64,000 nucleotides of DNA from Heterocephalus glaber. Lineage: Eukaryota > Chordata > Mammalia > Rodentia > Bathyergidae. The translations under genes and the position numbers were made by a program. The stretch spans positions 7,740,225 to 7,804,224 of the forward strand of contig NW_004624742.1 in NCBI RefSeq assembly GCF_000247695.1. The letters run 5' to 3'. Below, piece after piece: positions 1 to 13,300 of this stretch. Below the pieces are notes generated by a model. It saw only the letters and a list, made by a program, of their open reading frames with translations. It did not search any database and was not told where the DNA came from. Each line of letters opens with the position of its first letter. Positions within the stretch are counted from its first letter, which is position 1.

Positions 1-986
1 TAGAGGATCTGATACACATACCTATACCTGAGCAGGCTGTTTTAAGAATTACACAAGTCATACACCCAATGCTCTTTAACATGGAGCATAATGTGCAGTA
101 AGCATTCAGTAAGAGCTAGCTTACTATTATTACTACAATCCTACTTCTATAAAATTGAATACATTTACCCATCTTTAAGCAATTTAAATGGGGATAAATT
201 TTTTTAAATGAAATAAAAAACACTACTGGTATTTCAAAAATATACATAGTTTAAAAACCCAGTTTTGGTTTCTTTCTTTTTTTTAGAGACAGTCTCACTA
301 TGTAATTCAGGCCAGTCTTAAACTCACTATATGTAGCCCAAACTGGCCTTGAACTCATGGCAATCCTCCTGCCTCAGCCTCCCAAGTGATGGGATTACAA
401 GTGTGCACCACCACACCCAGCAAAAAAGCCAATTTTAAACTAGGACTTATTTTGGTCTCCATGCTTTTCTCCTCTTGGGGGGAGGGGGGCACTGATTTGA
501 AGACTATCACCACTTTTTTAGCAAATCCACCAGCAAGAAACATACTGTAACAAACTCACTTTTTAGCACTCACTGGTTCTTATTTTTTAAACTGGATATA
601 AGAAAGTTGAATAATTTCACCAGAGCAACTTTAAAACATTCATTTGTTAAAATTATGCAAACCTCCTTCAGCTCCAATTGAATCAAGTAATTATTAATTC
701 TAAAGAAGAGAAGAATTTTTATACCTTCGCAATATTATCTACTTAGTAAAACTATACTAATCAAGTCAAAAATAAATATAAATAAAAATGATTCGGCACA
801 CAGGCAAAAATATTTGTTATACACTATTTAACTATAATACATTTTCACATAGACTGCTGAAAAGGAAATTTCCTTAGTTTTTTATTAATATCCTTGGCTT
901 AATCTAATTTGCTCAACTATACTTGATCCCATCTAGAGAAACAATACATAGCTAAAAAACAAAGGTAACAGTAATTTGGCTTTGAA
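1..986 (-). other. ZNF326: ZNF326 intron 6 (partial), apart from the B1 copy
   Basis: AT-rich intronic sequence. Apart from the B1 at 275-421 I see no exon, including no sign of the zinc-finger exons that should follow exon 6. Confidence 0.6.
275..421 (-). repeat. B1 SINE with internal duplication
   Basis: 7SL-derived B1, read on the minus strand: T-rich tail, then GAGACAGTCTCACTATGTA, then GCCTCAGCCTCCCAAGTG and GGGATTACAAGTGTGCACCA. The TCAGGCCAG...CTGGCCTTGAACTC part shows the internal duplication typical of rodent B1. Confidence 0.85.
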
Positions 987-1044
987 TTTTTTTTTTTGTA
1001 CGGGGGACTGAACTCAAGCACCACTGAGCTAAATCCCCAGCCCA
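987..1044 (-). repeat. ID SINE, internally deleted
   Basis: It ends CCACTGAGCTAAATCCCCAG, the complement of the ID A box. The middle of the element is missing. A GGCTTTGAA / GGCTTTAAG pair flanks it. Confidence 0.75.
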
Positions 1045-1575
1045 GGCTTTAAGTTTTTTTAAAAAAAGCCTTACTAAAAAAGAAAAACAAAAAATGAATA
1101 ATTTTTAAATCATACTAAGATTATAATTCACACATTTCAAATATACAATCCAATAGTTTTCAGTCTATTCACAGGTATGTGCCAATCATTACCACAATCA
1201 ATTTTAGAATATTTTTATCACCTCAAAAAGAAACTGAATACCCTTTTAGGTACCCAATCCCTACCCTACAGCCCCTCATGCATCCAATCCCTACCCTACA
1301 GCCCAAAACAACTACTAAACTATTTTCTGTGTTATAGATTTCCCTGCTTTGAACATCCATATAAAATGAATCATATACTTTGTGGGCTTTTTTGACTAGC
1401 TTCTTTCACATGCCATAACCTTTTCAAGCTTCATTCAAGGTATAGTATGCACTGCATCAGCACTTCATTCTATAGCTAAATAATACTCCATTACATGACA
1501 TATCACATTTTGCCTAATTATCCCGATGGATACTTGGATTTTTTTCCACCTTTGAGCCACTCTGAATGCTATTAA

Positions 1576-1777
1576 CATCCAGTCACAGGTTGCCTGACAA
1601 CAGTGATATGTTCTGAGAAATGATCTGCATCATAAAGCTACTGTATTGTGTGATCAGTGTATTTACACAATCCAAAATAGTATATTCTTATATACCTCAG
1701 ATATGATATATGCTACATATACTGTATATGAAGTCTGTCATTGATCAAAACATTGTCATGCACCACATAACTATACA
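1576..1777. mobile_element. Old non-autonomous DNA transposon inserted in the L1
   Basis: The segment interrupts an otherwise collinear L1. Its left part (TTGCCTGACAACAGTGATA, TCTGAGAAATG) and right end (CATGCACCACATAACTA) match, from memory, a short palindromic mammalian DNA transposon. I do not name the family. Confidence 0.5.
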
Positions 1778-1900
1778 CATTTTTGTGTGAACCCATTATT
1801 TTCATTTATCTCGAGTATATACCTGGGAATAGAATTGCTGAGTCATATCATAATTCTGTTTAACCATGTGAGGCATTTCCAGAATGTTTTCTAAAGCGGT

Positions 1901-2491
1901 TGGGGGTTCAGGGCCCCTGAAGGGTGTGCGGGAGACTGCACTCAGTGGAAGGCGGGCCGGGCCAGCCCGTCTTACTCCTTCCTGGCAGCTGTCTAGAGTC
2001 CAGGGACTGAGTGAGTGTCCCAGAGGACTAAGTTCCTTCCAGGCAGCACCCTCTGAGGTACTATGCAGATGGCGTCTCCACAGCAGGCACCGTGCGAAGG
2101 CCGCCAGGAGGGTGGTGGTGGTCTGGCCGGTCACATAGCTCGGGTGGTCCTCGAACCCTCCACTCTGGTCCCACGGGGAGGTGAAGGGTCACGCGGGGCT
2201 GGGTGCGGTGGGAGGGGCTCAGAGAGAGCAGGTGGAGCATGGGAGGCGAGGGGAGTGGGTGAGGGTGTGAGGGGAGGCGGAGCGTGCCGTCTTGAGGCCG
2301 CCCACAAGGCTTCAGGAAGCAGTGGGGGGGAAGGGTGGCTGCGGAGCTGACTGACTGGGCCCAGTGTGCGGACCGCGAGGGCCAGAGAGGCTTCCTGTGG
2401 GCGGCGGAGGCCTGGGCTGTCTCCTGCATCCTCATCCGAGAACACCCTGTGCTGGTTTTGGACTGGCTGGATTCCTGCGAGCTTCCTTCAT
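1901..2491. other. GC-rich unassigned segment inserted in the L1
   Basis: About 590 bp of GC-rich sequence sits exactly between AAAGCGGT and TGCCTCATTTTAC; joining the flanks restores the L1 reading. Several overlapping open frames exist on both strands, as expected from high GC. I do not recognise any product. The minus-strand reading has a stretch with G-F-E-D-H-P-S-Y-V-T-G-Q, and the plus strand has L-V-L-D-W-L-D-S-C-E near the right edge. Neither is enough to call a gene. Confidence 0.6.
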
Positions 2492-3094
2492 TGCCTCATT
2501 TTACATTCCTACCAGCAGTATATGAGGGTTCTAATTTCTCTACATCCTTCATAATCCTTGTTATTGGTGTTTATTCTAGCCAGCCGGATGGGTATGAAGT
2601 TGTACCTGAGTATGGTCTTTCATTTGTATTTATCTGATAACTAATTGTTGAACTTTTCACGTGCCTTTCAGCTATTTATATGCATTTCTGGGAAGAAATC
2701 ACTGTAGACCTTTTGTCTACTTTTTAATTGAGTTATTTGTTGTTTTACAGAGTTGTAAACATTCTTTATACATTTTAGATACACATCCTTTATCAGATAC
2801 ATGATTTACAAAAATATTTTCTCCCATTGTATTGGTCCTCTTTTCATTTTCTACTGAAGGTGTCCTCTAAAACACAAAAGTTATTCCGATGAAGTTTAAT
2901 TTGCCTATTTTCTTATTTGTTCCTCAGGCTTTCAGTGTCCTACCTAAGAATTCCTTGTCAGATTGAAAATCATGTAGATTTATTCCTATTTCTTCTAAGA
3001 ATTTTATAGTTTTAGTTCTTGCAGGGTCTTGCATTTTAGTTTTACATGTGGTGAGCCAGTTATGCTAGAACCATACATCAAAAAGTCTATTCTT

Positions 3095-3170
3095 GCCGGG
3101 GATTTAGCTCAGTGCCACCATGCCTACCTCACAAGCAGAAGTCCTAAGTTTGATCCCTGGTACCAAAAAA
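3095..3170 (+). repeat. ID SINE
   Basis: It begins GCCGGGGATTTAGCTCAGTG and ends ATCCCTGGTACCAAAAAA. It is flanked by an imperfect duplication (AAGTCTATTCTT / AAGACTATTTTT) inside the old L1. Confidence 0.85.
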
Positions 3171-3630
3171 GAAGACTATTTTTTTCCATAGAACAATCTT
3201 CACACCCCATTAAAAACCAGTTGACCATAAATGTATGAATTACTTCTGGAATTTCAACTCTATCCCACTGATCTATATATGCCTGTGTGCCAATACCACA
3301 GTGTCTTGATTATTGTTGCTCTGTAAGTTTTGAAATAGTGAAGTGTGTCTGTGATCATACCACCCTGAACACACACAATCTCATCTAAAATAGTGAAGTG
3401 TGAGTCTTTAGCTGAAATTCTGATAGAGACTGCATTGCATCTCTACATCAGTTTAGAAAGTAATGCCACTGTAACAATGTTACCTTCATTTAATTTCATT
3501 TCTCATCTTTTGAGATTTTTAATTTCTTCTAAGAATGTTTTATAATTTTCACAGTATATTTTACACTTTTGTTAAATTTATCCAAATATTTTATGCTTCT
3601 TGATGCTATATTTTCTCAATTCCATTTTCA

Positions 3631-4145
3631 GATTGGCTCAAAATTTGTAAGTCAATGTAAAAACAGAAATATGATTACTTATAAGTTCCATTATATCCTG
3701 ATGATTAAAAGCAAATTACTTTTCTACAAGAAACACAGCTTGACCTTATATCAACAACTAGAAAAATTTTCTTCCCTTTTTCCTCATACACCGTCAAGTA
3801 TTATGACAGGCCACTTCCTTAACAATAACTTCAACAATAAATGTAACAACCCAGAAGGGGGTCTGAATCAAAATCATGTGAAAGACCATTTTAAAAGTAT
3901 AAATGTTCTGGTCTCACTACAAAAAATTCAGAGAATAGGGTTATCAGACCAGGGATGTGAATTTTAAAAAATATATTTAGATAGTCATGACTGGATTAAT
4001 AATTGTACTAGGGGAGTCACAGATCTAATTTCCATATTTAAAATTATGTAGTTTTTCTATGTAATACTGAAAAATTATCTTAAAACAATGAATTTTAAAA
4101 ATTAATATGCATCTTGAACCCTAGCAGTTATGTTTTCTTACTTAC
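3631..4145 (-). other. ZNF326: ZNF326 intron 6, unique sequence
   Basis: AT-rich sequence between the L1 and exon 6. No exon or repeat recognised. Confidence 0.55.
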
Positions 4146-4344
4146 TAGGTGATTTGCTGAGGCTCATCTTCTCCATAGGTTTTGCTAGCTTAGGTTTCTT
4201 GATAAAGGTTCCACCAGGCTTATTAAATGGCTGCATCATTTTTCTCTTTATTCCTCTTGCAGCAGCAACAGTCATATTGGTGGGTTTGTTTTGATAGTCA
4301 ACAACAATTCCAGGTCTATGAATGCTTCCAAAATCACCCATATG
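4146..4344 (-). CDS. ZNF326: ZNF326 coding exon 6 (residues 206-271 plus one base)
   Basis: This exon encodes [17 protein letters not shown] and then the basic region A-R-G-I-K-R-K-M-M ... K-K-P-K-L-A-K-P, a likely bipartite nuclear-localisation signal, ending S-K-S-P. The acceptor is AAATTTACAG with a TGCTAAT branch-like motif about 25 nt upstream; the donor is GTAAGTAA. It leaves in phase 1. The next exon, expected to begin the Glu/Arg-rich stretch before the zinc fingers, is not found between 1 and 4145. Confidence 0.94.
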
Positions 4345-7300
4345 CTGTAAATTTGTGAAATCAAGAAATATTAGCATACTATCCAAAGATAAAATATAAA
4401 CTCATATAAAAACTGTCACGTTATCTATTTACTAGTTTTCACCTGAAAATTCCCTGGAATGTAACTAAATTTTACAGTCCACTCTGAAAAAACACATTAA
4501 AAAACTCTGTAAATAAGTACATAAACTCAAATCCAATGAGTTAGCATTTTCACTTCCAGTAGAACAAATGTGGATTACTTCCTACCGGTTTTTTGATTTT
4601 CACAATTCAAAATTATTTGAGATCATAAACACATATGTGCCTGTCAGAAGGTTACCACTTGTACAACTCTCTGACAACTCCTCTTCAGAGTTCCTAATTG
4701 ATGTTTTCCCATGAAAAGACCTTAAAAGAAATCTTTATTTTTACTAAAACCTGCCTTAAAACTAAGATACACAGAGAAGATCATATCTGTAGTTTGATGT
4801 TAAAAAGACCCAGAAATCATTTAGGATTTCTCCCTGTTGAAGAAGGGAATGAGAAGGCAAGATGGAACATTAGCATGAAATAGGAGAGTTAAAGCATAAC
4901 CATGCATCAACTTCCAAGACACACTTCAGATAAAGAACTGCATCTGACGTTCCATTCATATTCTTACCTAGAGAAACATTCTGACCCAGAAGCCCAAGAA
5001 GCAAACGTTTGCAGATGAAGAGTCATGCCATCAAACGACTCTTTGTCTCCCTTCCTCTTCTGCCATTAACAAAATCCACTACAAGAGGTCACATGTCCAT
5101 AGAAATTTATCCTGCTAATCTTACTTTTAGAAGGTAAAGATTGAGGAATAATCTGAAGAGAAGGACCCAATGGGAATTGTACAAGTGAAGATTAAAAATG
5201 AAGATCCTATTTGTCATCTACTTCACAAACAGGAAGAAAGAAAGAAATGTCCATTCAGACTAGAATGGTAAATCCAAAGAACAGGAATACGTCTTTTACT
5301 AACATAAAAACAGAACTGGTATTTGAAGTCTCATTAAGAAAAAAAATCCTTTGCCTAAAATAATATACAGCATGGAAAATGTTAATTACAAATTTTCAAA
5401 CTGGCATGGATTTTCAATTTCAAAACCAAAAGCCTATTGCTCTATTTTCAATTAACACCAAGTATGGTGAATCAGCAGCACAGTTGTTTACATTTGCATA
5501 TTTTTCTTAGGAATACCTATCTAACCTAGTAGATTTGAATAAATGTTTCCAGGTAAATTACACAGTCCCATCAGAAAAATCTTTATTAATTATCTATTAA
5601 AGGTGCAATGCATTTTACACAAGACTGACAGTTAAAAATGCAAAACTTCTACACAAGTATGACAAACTACACTCATGTACCAAAGGCTATTGAACAGTCA
5701 AAAATGTGTGCCTTACCACATTTTTATATCAGAAGTACCTTCTTCTGTAAAGAGAACGTTAAGAATTGACTCTCAAAAAATTCTTACATTATAGCAAAAA
5801 TACAGTATTATGTGATTACATAATAATTCCACACTTGACAGTACACTTACTAGGTAAAATTTCCTATCAATCAAGTTACCTAAGAATATAAAGCAAAATT
5901 TTTACACTACATATCCTGAAATTAAACAACTGCAGACTAGTGTATTTACTCACTTAAGCAATAATTTACAAAATATTACTTCCTAAGGAGCCATAAACAT
6001 GTGTAATTAGCTAGGGCATTACTTCTCAATAGTCAAACTAGTGATACAAGGGAAACTAAAACAACCACCAACTGGACATAATGTAAGAAAGTTAACAAAA
6101 TTACACTGGCCACAAATCATTCTACAACCTATTATACACATCAACTTCCTTACCATGTAAACATGGCTAAGCTATACTGACCTATCATCAACTTTTAGTC
6201 TCTTGTGTTTAATGTGATTACATAAAGCTCTAAGGAAATTCTACTTGCTAGAGTTTAGTAACAAAGTATAAACATTTTATCATACATTGCACCTTTAACC
6301 TACTCAAAAATTCAAAAAGGATTCAGTTATCTTTTACAATAATCTGAGAACTGTCTCACCAGCAAAACTGCTAGTGTTTTAAGAAAAATGCAACTCCTTT
6401 TAACCCCTTTTAGACCAAACCTAACATCCTCACCTTTTTAATATAGGGAGATTTGGCATAACTTTACGAACAATCATCTCACACTGCCACCTGTTTTCTA
6501 AGGTGCTACAGAAACTTTTACAGTCAACCTAAAACTTAGTTTATGACTCAGCTTTTTCTTAAAATACACAGGGACAAACCGTGTTTATTCTAATTGAAAA
6601 CCATGGTCTTGAAAGGGTTTAAAAGAGTGACTAGTGAAAAGAATCTGAAAAGATTCTGTTGTACTTACTCCTCGGCCTCGGCCTCTGCCTGTTGATGGTC
6701 CTCCAAAAGCATCATAGTTTCTGCTTCCAAACGTACTTTCAGGATAAGCAGGCGTTCCTCTCCCCCGAGAGCCTACAGGTGCAGGCTTCATATGGGGTGA
6801 AGAAAAACTGCTGTAGGAAGAGTAATTCTCTCTTCCTCTGTCCTCCATAAACCCAGGCCTCAATTTTGAACGGGAGTAAGGTGCTTCCCAGCTAGACCCG
6901 CCCTGGTTTCTACCTCCGAAAGAGTCAAGGCTATTCCGGTAGGAGCTCTCAAATCGACCACCATAACTACCTCCGAAGCGGCTTTGTTCGGGTTCATTAA
7001 AACCATAGCCAGATCTGTACAGATCTCGCCCACCCAGAGAAGACCTGGAGTCGTAAGACTCATAAGGTCCAAACCTGGAAAAGTTGCACAGTGAGGGAAA
7101 AAACAAAAGTAAGCTTACTAATGTTAGACAATTCAAAAGACAAATTATAAGATGACATTTATCAACTAAAATTCATTTATACCATACTGGTTTGCACAGT
7201 TCTACTTTTGTTGACACTTGATTAGGGCTGGGCAGTTCAATGTGAGATCAGATAGAAAGCTATCTGAGTCAGTTTCTAAATATAAATTGAGTTTGATAAA

Positions 7301-10300
7301 CCTTAGCTTAAGAATCTTTTTAGCAGCTTTTCTATTTTATTAAGAAGAAAAGATTTGTCTTTCATTATTTAAGCCCAGCCCTAGTCTTGGAAAAGGTCAT
7401 TTTCTAAAGTTCACAAGCTATTCAAACTTTCTTTGAATCCACCCCTAATACTGAAAATTACAAAGCATGTACAACATTTTAGCTTTCCATAGAAACACAA
7501 ATTGAAGACTGAATAGATGTAGGCTATTTGTGACACGGAGCAAACCTTTTGCACCCCTAGTAATCTTTATCACAAAACTGCCTCATTGTGTCTGTAATCA
7601 TCAAACTTTAAGGAATTATCTCAGGTTGTAAAATCTGACATTCTACCAAACTTCAGCCAAGGTCAGTAATTGATCCTTAATCATTTTTTACTTGTAGACT
7701 AATAAATCTAACAAATCTAAAAGGATAAACACATAAAATAGAATATAAAAGTAAAAGATCAACAACATATACCCTCTGCATTTGAATTTTCAAGGCAGAT
7801 GAGAAAGAATATATTTTATGTCTTCAATTATTTGAAAAACTATTTACTGTCAAGAAATTATCACATAAGACTACTCTAAAAAGGGAGCACACAGTCTCCT
7901 CAAGGTTTTAATAGTCAACAGAAAAAACAAATCATATTACTTCTCACAAATCCTAAACATGGATTACAAAAGCTGCTTATCTTACAACAGTTTTATAAAG
8001 ACCTACAATTACACATGAAATAAATAACATCTACAGAAACAGATTATGCACATTATATTAACAATGTAACACAGCAATAACTGATATACTGAAACATTTA
8101 AATATATTACTTCAATTATTTACAGATCACTAAATAGAAACTATTTACTTCTGAATCCTAGTAGCCATTTAAAAAAAATACCTTTTCTAGCTACAAATCT
8201 CAAACTATCTATCACATAAGAAAAACTGTAAACTGTTCATTTTCTTGATTTTTCTCTATTATAAACGAGTGACACACTTGAAGCAGAAAGAAGAAAAGTA
8301 AGCATCATCCAGTCCATCATTAAGGAATCCCAATCCTTCAATTTATCAGGAAGGACAATGGTTTAAAATTCTCCTAACCAGTTTTGCTTAATATTCAACA
8401 GAAAGCTTTGTGCCTCAAAAAGTAAACCAACCCCCTCTTCCTGAAATACATCAAGTCTACAACATGCAGCTGTTTAAGTCTGAGTTTTATACAATATCAA
8501 CGGTGAAATATAAATACAATCTAGACTGTACTGAAAGTATATTCATGGCTTTAACACAATGCTCCTAACCTTAAGCACGGTGTTTTGGGTTTTAAGTAGT
8601 AACTGCCAATAAATAACTTGACAGTATTTTTTTATTATAACATATTCTCGCAACTTAACTTTAAAATTAAAAGAAATTTTATCTTAAATGTTTCTTAGAA
8701 GTTGAACATTGATAGACTGGTTCAGTGAAGCCCACTCTAATCAAACTGTTCTTCTGCTTTACATAGCCACCCCCCAACTAGAAAATATATTTTTTTAAAT
8801 CATTAAAAGCTTCACATATAATATTTCCAAAGACATCTTTATGTCATTTGCTTAGGACATTTTGAATGATAAGGAGTTAAAAGTAATTTTTAAATGTTCC
8901 TATTAAAAACAGAATATTTTTTAAAAAATAAAAAATTTTAAAAAATAGAATATCTTACTCTATATTAAATTGAAAAGATAATAGTTATCTGGGGTTTTCC
9001 TAAAATGCCTGCCAGTGATCCTAAGATAATTTTTATACCCATTAACACCTTTAAACATTTAAGGTGATTATTCAACACCTAACAGCAAAATTTAAGTATC
9101 ATAACATGCCTAAGGAATACTTAAAATATATTCAGAATCTTATAGTTGTCTATTTGGCCAAGTGATTAATCAATTTACCTGCTACCCCCACCACCACCAC
9201 TGTGATTGTCCATGCCATATGACTGGTTTAGGTAGGAATCCATGGATCTTTGACCCCCATAGGATCCATGGCCATAGTCACGATCCATCCCTATAAGAGT
9301 TTAAAAAGAAAAAAATTAAATGCTGCTCACCTTTACTGGCACTCAAAAGAAGAAATTTTAGATAAATATCCTTGAATGTCAGACCTCCATAGGATCCAGG
9401 GCCATAATCGCGATCCATTCCTAAAAGAGAGTCAGTAAGAATTTGTCAGTAAAATATACTATTCTTTAAAAAAAAAAAACTTAGCAAAAACACAGTATTT
9501 TCACATCAGTACTTGAGATAATAATTTAAAATTAACACTTAAATTTACACAAGACGTTGAAGGAAAAAGCACGAATCTACAGAAAAATGTTTGCTAACAA
9601 AGCTTGATATTTCAAAGAAAAATAAATTAACTAAAAAATTCCATATTAGAATTATATTCAATTTAACCAATATTTGACTAGAAGACTAGAAGACTTTGTA
9701 TTTGGTACTACAATGTATATAAGATAATTTCTATTCTCAAGGAAAGTCGGCATTTAATGTCAAAAGAGTTAAGTATACTATGGCATAAACACACTGTACT
9801 TGTTTTCTGCATCTAATTCTCTCAAGCTGTCTAAAAACTCAGAAGCAGCCACATTTTCCAACTAGTCATGTTAATGTAATTGAAAAAGAACAGGACCACT
9901 CTTTGGCACTGTATCTGTAAACAAAAAGGACTCTCAACACATGCTTAAATTCTCAAATTCCCCTGCATAAAGAAAATGAGTATAAATTCTAGCAGAAAAC
10001 AGGGTACTAGGTATATTTTATTACAGTACAATTCTACCTATATCCCAACCTCTGATATAAAAAAGTAACAATTAATTTATAATAACTATGAAAATGAAAA
10101 ATTAGAGCAACCATTTAGAATTCATTTTCTTAAAAAATCCCTTAAATATTTATATTGCCTTTTTCATCTTATGTATAAATACAATAGTATTACACAGAGC
10201 AAATATTTTATATTTTAACACTAAATTTTACTTACAATCATTTCATAGTTCCAGTCCTAAGAATAACAACATGACAACATTTTTACAAAAATACTACTCA

Positions 10301-13300
10301 GAATCTTGCAATTTTAAACCTGTAAGCAACTAAAACAAATTTAATCTTTTCAGTTTATAGATTTGGGAACTAAAGTCCAGAAGTGAAATAATTTTCCCAA
10401 AGTCTCACGGTATTCTCTTATCTAGCCTTATACTATTGCTTCTATGTGTAAATTTTTCATCTACAACCCCAAATATCTGCTTATGGAAATCTTCTGATCT
10501 TTTAAGTCTATTTCAAATACTAACCATTCATGAAAACTTTTGACTAATACTGTCTCACGTAAGTACTGCCTTACTTCTACTGACAAAAGCCTGTAGAACT
10601 CGGGTGGTACTATGATACTGTCATATATTCTGCTGTTTGTGGCTTCATTTGGATTTATACTACTAGTTTTGTGATAAGGAAATCTAATTTTTACTCATTT
10701 GGGGGGGGGCGGGGTACCGGGGATCGAACTCAGGACCTTGTGCTTGCCAGGCAGGCATGATACCACTGAGCTAAATCCCTGGCCCACTAATTTTTTTTTT
10801 TTTTTTTTTTTGGTACCGGGGATCGAAGACAGGCCCTTGAGCTTGCGAGACAGGCACGGCGCCACTGAGCTAAATCCCCCACCCCTAATTTTTTAATTTA
10901 ATACCTTAAATGGTAGTTCTCACAGAATGATCTGCTGACTACTGGGAGTTACTAAGACCCTTTCTAAGGCTTCCACCAGGTCAAAGCTACTTTCATAAAC
11001 AATACAAGAGTATTATTTGCCTTTTTTCATGGTACTGACACTTTCAATGACAGTAGAAAAGCACTGGTTGGGAAAACTGCTGGCACTTTAGCACAAATCA
11101 AGGCAGTGGCACCAGATTGTATTAGCAGCCATTATCACACACCCACAGTGAAAAATAATAAAATAAAAATGTCATTTTCACTTACAATGTCCTGATGAAG
11201 CAGTAATTATTATTTTTTTATGAAATCATGACCTCTGATTTAATCACATCTTTTTTATATTCTAGGTAATGATCTACCAAGTACAATAAAGCAATTCTGC
11301 TGAATACCAAAGAAACACAGTTCTCTCCAAGAAAAGCTCAGTACAAGTGTTTGGTTTGTAAATTAAATTAGTCACTTTTTTTTTTTTTACAAAGAATACT
11401 CTTTTTACTACAATGAGAGACAAAAGCTATGGTTTTCAGACTTGGGCATTTAGAAGACAATTTCTCAAAAATAAATGAAGTGAAACTCACTTCAAGGAAA
11501 ACATCTATTTTCTGCCAATAATAAAATTCACACATTCAAGTAAAAATTAGAATTTTATAAAACTTAGATCTGCCACTTTCAGCTTAACAGCTTCCCACTA
11601 CATAAAGGCTTTTCTCATAAGGCTGCTACTAGATTTAATATGATTTTTAACTTATTGTACAATAAAACCTGCTACTACTTGGAAAATCTGCATTACCTCA
11701 GTAAATCAATCCTTTCCAAATAATTAATGTTAAAGAATAATACATGGATCCCTGGTACCAAAAAAATAATAATAATAATACATGATAAAAAGGCTCATTC
11801 TGTGCAGTGCAAGACATACCAATGGCTTTTAATATAACAAAGTACAAAAAGTTTATTAATACACAAAATGTATCGGTAAGATATTTTACAGTTTTTCCAT
11901 ACTAAAACTTCAAACCTAGTACTGTACACTTAATAATGCTCATCAATTCAAACTATCCATATTTCAAGTGCTCCACAGTCTCATGTGGCTAGTGGTTACC
12001 ATAATCTGGGCAAAACACACTAATAAAAGTCAATTATTTGTCTTAAAAGTTGGTAAGAGTCAGGTATGTTGGCCCATGCCAATAATCTCAGCACTCTAGG
12101 AAAATGAGGCAGAAGGATCACAATTAAAGCCCAGCCTGGTCAACTTGGCAAGGCCCTGTCTCAAAATAAAAAACAGAAACATTTTAAAGAACTAGAGAGG
12201 TAACTCAGTTGTGAAGGTCTTGTGATTAATCCTCAGTACTGCCAAAAAGAGTGATAAGTATATAGTAAGTATATAGTGTAAGTATATAGTGTAAGTATAC
12301 TGTTAACATATGCTAGCTACATCTCTCATTACAGAGGACAATTTTAAGATTAATATAAAGTTTTCAACATAAAAAGTTTCCCTCTAAAAACCCACATTAA
12401 AAAATAATCCTAAAATTAGGTTTTGTCAGCTACAGACAACAAAAAAGAAAACAGAAAAAGAAAAAAAATCTTGTTAGTTCAGCTATTTTTTTTTCTTTTG
12501 GTACTGGGGATCGAACTTGGGCCCTTGCGCTTGCAAGGCAGGCAGCGGAACCACTGAACTAAATCCCCAGGCCCTGTTCAGCTAGTTTCTGAGTTAACAA
12601 TGATTATCTCTGGAAACAAACCCTTTAGTTTTTTAATTGTTTTTTATTTCACTACAGTCATAAAATAACTAGCATTTATTGAGCACTTACTATATGTTAG
12701 GTATTGTACAGTGCACAAAAAATAAAGCTACTTTTATATAGCAGCGATTCTGGTTTATTATTCACAGTACTATCACTATAAAAAGGAAAATCTTAAGGGC
12801 AAGGTCCTGAGTTCGATACCCAGTACCAAAAAAAAAAAGGGGAAGTTTTTATATTATACACAATGTTGTTATACAGAAAAAGATTTTTCTTCCAGGTTAT
12901 AAAACTGAGTTTAAACATCTTTTTTAATTTTTATTTTTATTAGTACATGTTTATAGTATACAATGATTACATTCATTGTAAAGAGTTGGTTACATGTACA
13001 TAACACATTAATTCTTTTCAAAAATCTTTTTTTTTTTTTGAGATAGGGTCTTATTATTTAGTTTAGGGTAGCCTTGAACTCATGGCAGATCTCTTCCTTT
13101 AGCCTCCATAGTGCTGAGATTACAGGTCTGTGCCACTACACTTGGCTGTAAAAATCATTTTAAAAGTAAAACTAGCCTGCCCTGGTGTTATGTTACATAC
13201 CTGTAATCACAGCACTTTGGGAAGGCTGAGGCAGAAAGAGTCCAAGTTCAAGCCCAGCCTGAGCAACATAACTTAGCAAGACCCTGCCTCAAAATAAAAA

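Larger units (their letters stand above)
1140..3630 (-). repeat. Old L1 (L1M-type) fragment carrying three insertions
   Basis: It reads as the complement of an L1 ORF2 end and 3' region, for example CCATTTTACATTCCTACCAG and GATCTATATATGCCTGTGTG. The L1 is split by a DNA transposon (about 1576-1777), a GC-rich segment (1901-2491) and an ID SINE (3095-3170). Divergence is high and no open frame survives. Confidence 0.8.

Noticed and set aside
3569..3967. 132-codon plus-strand frame in ZNF326 intron 6
   Set aside because: It begins inside reverse L1 sequence and runs into unique intron; no domain.
1..4145. Search for the next ZNF326 exon (Glu/Arg-rich stretch and zinc fingers)
   Set aside because: No frame with the expected residues or a phase-1 acceptor was seen; the exon must lie beyond the left edge.
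6585..7136. Reading exon 5 of ZNF326 as a single 183-codon protein
   Set aside because: The frame runs through clear GT-AG borders at 6669 and 7074 into intron. Splicing restores the family sequence.
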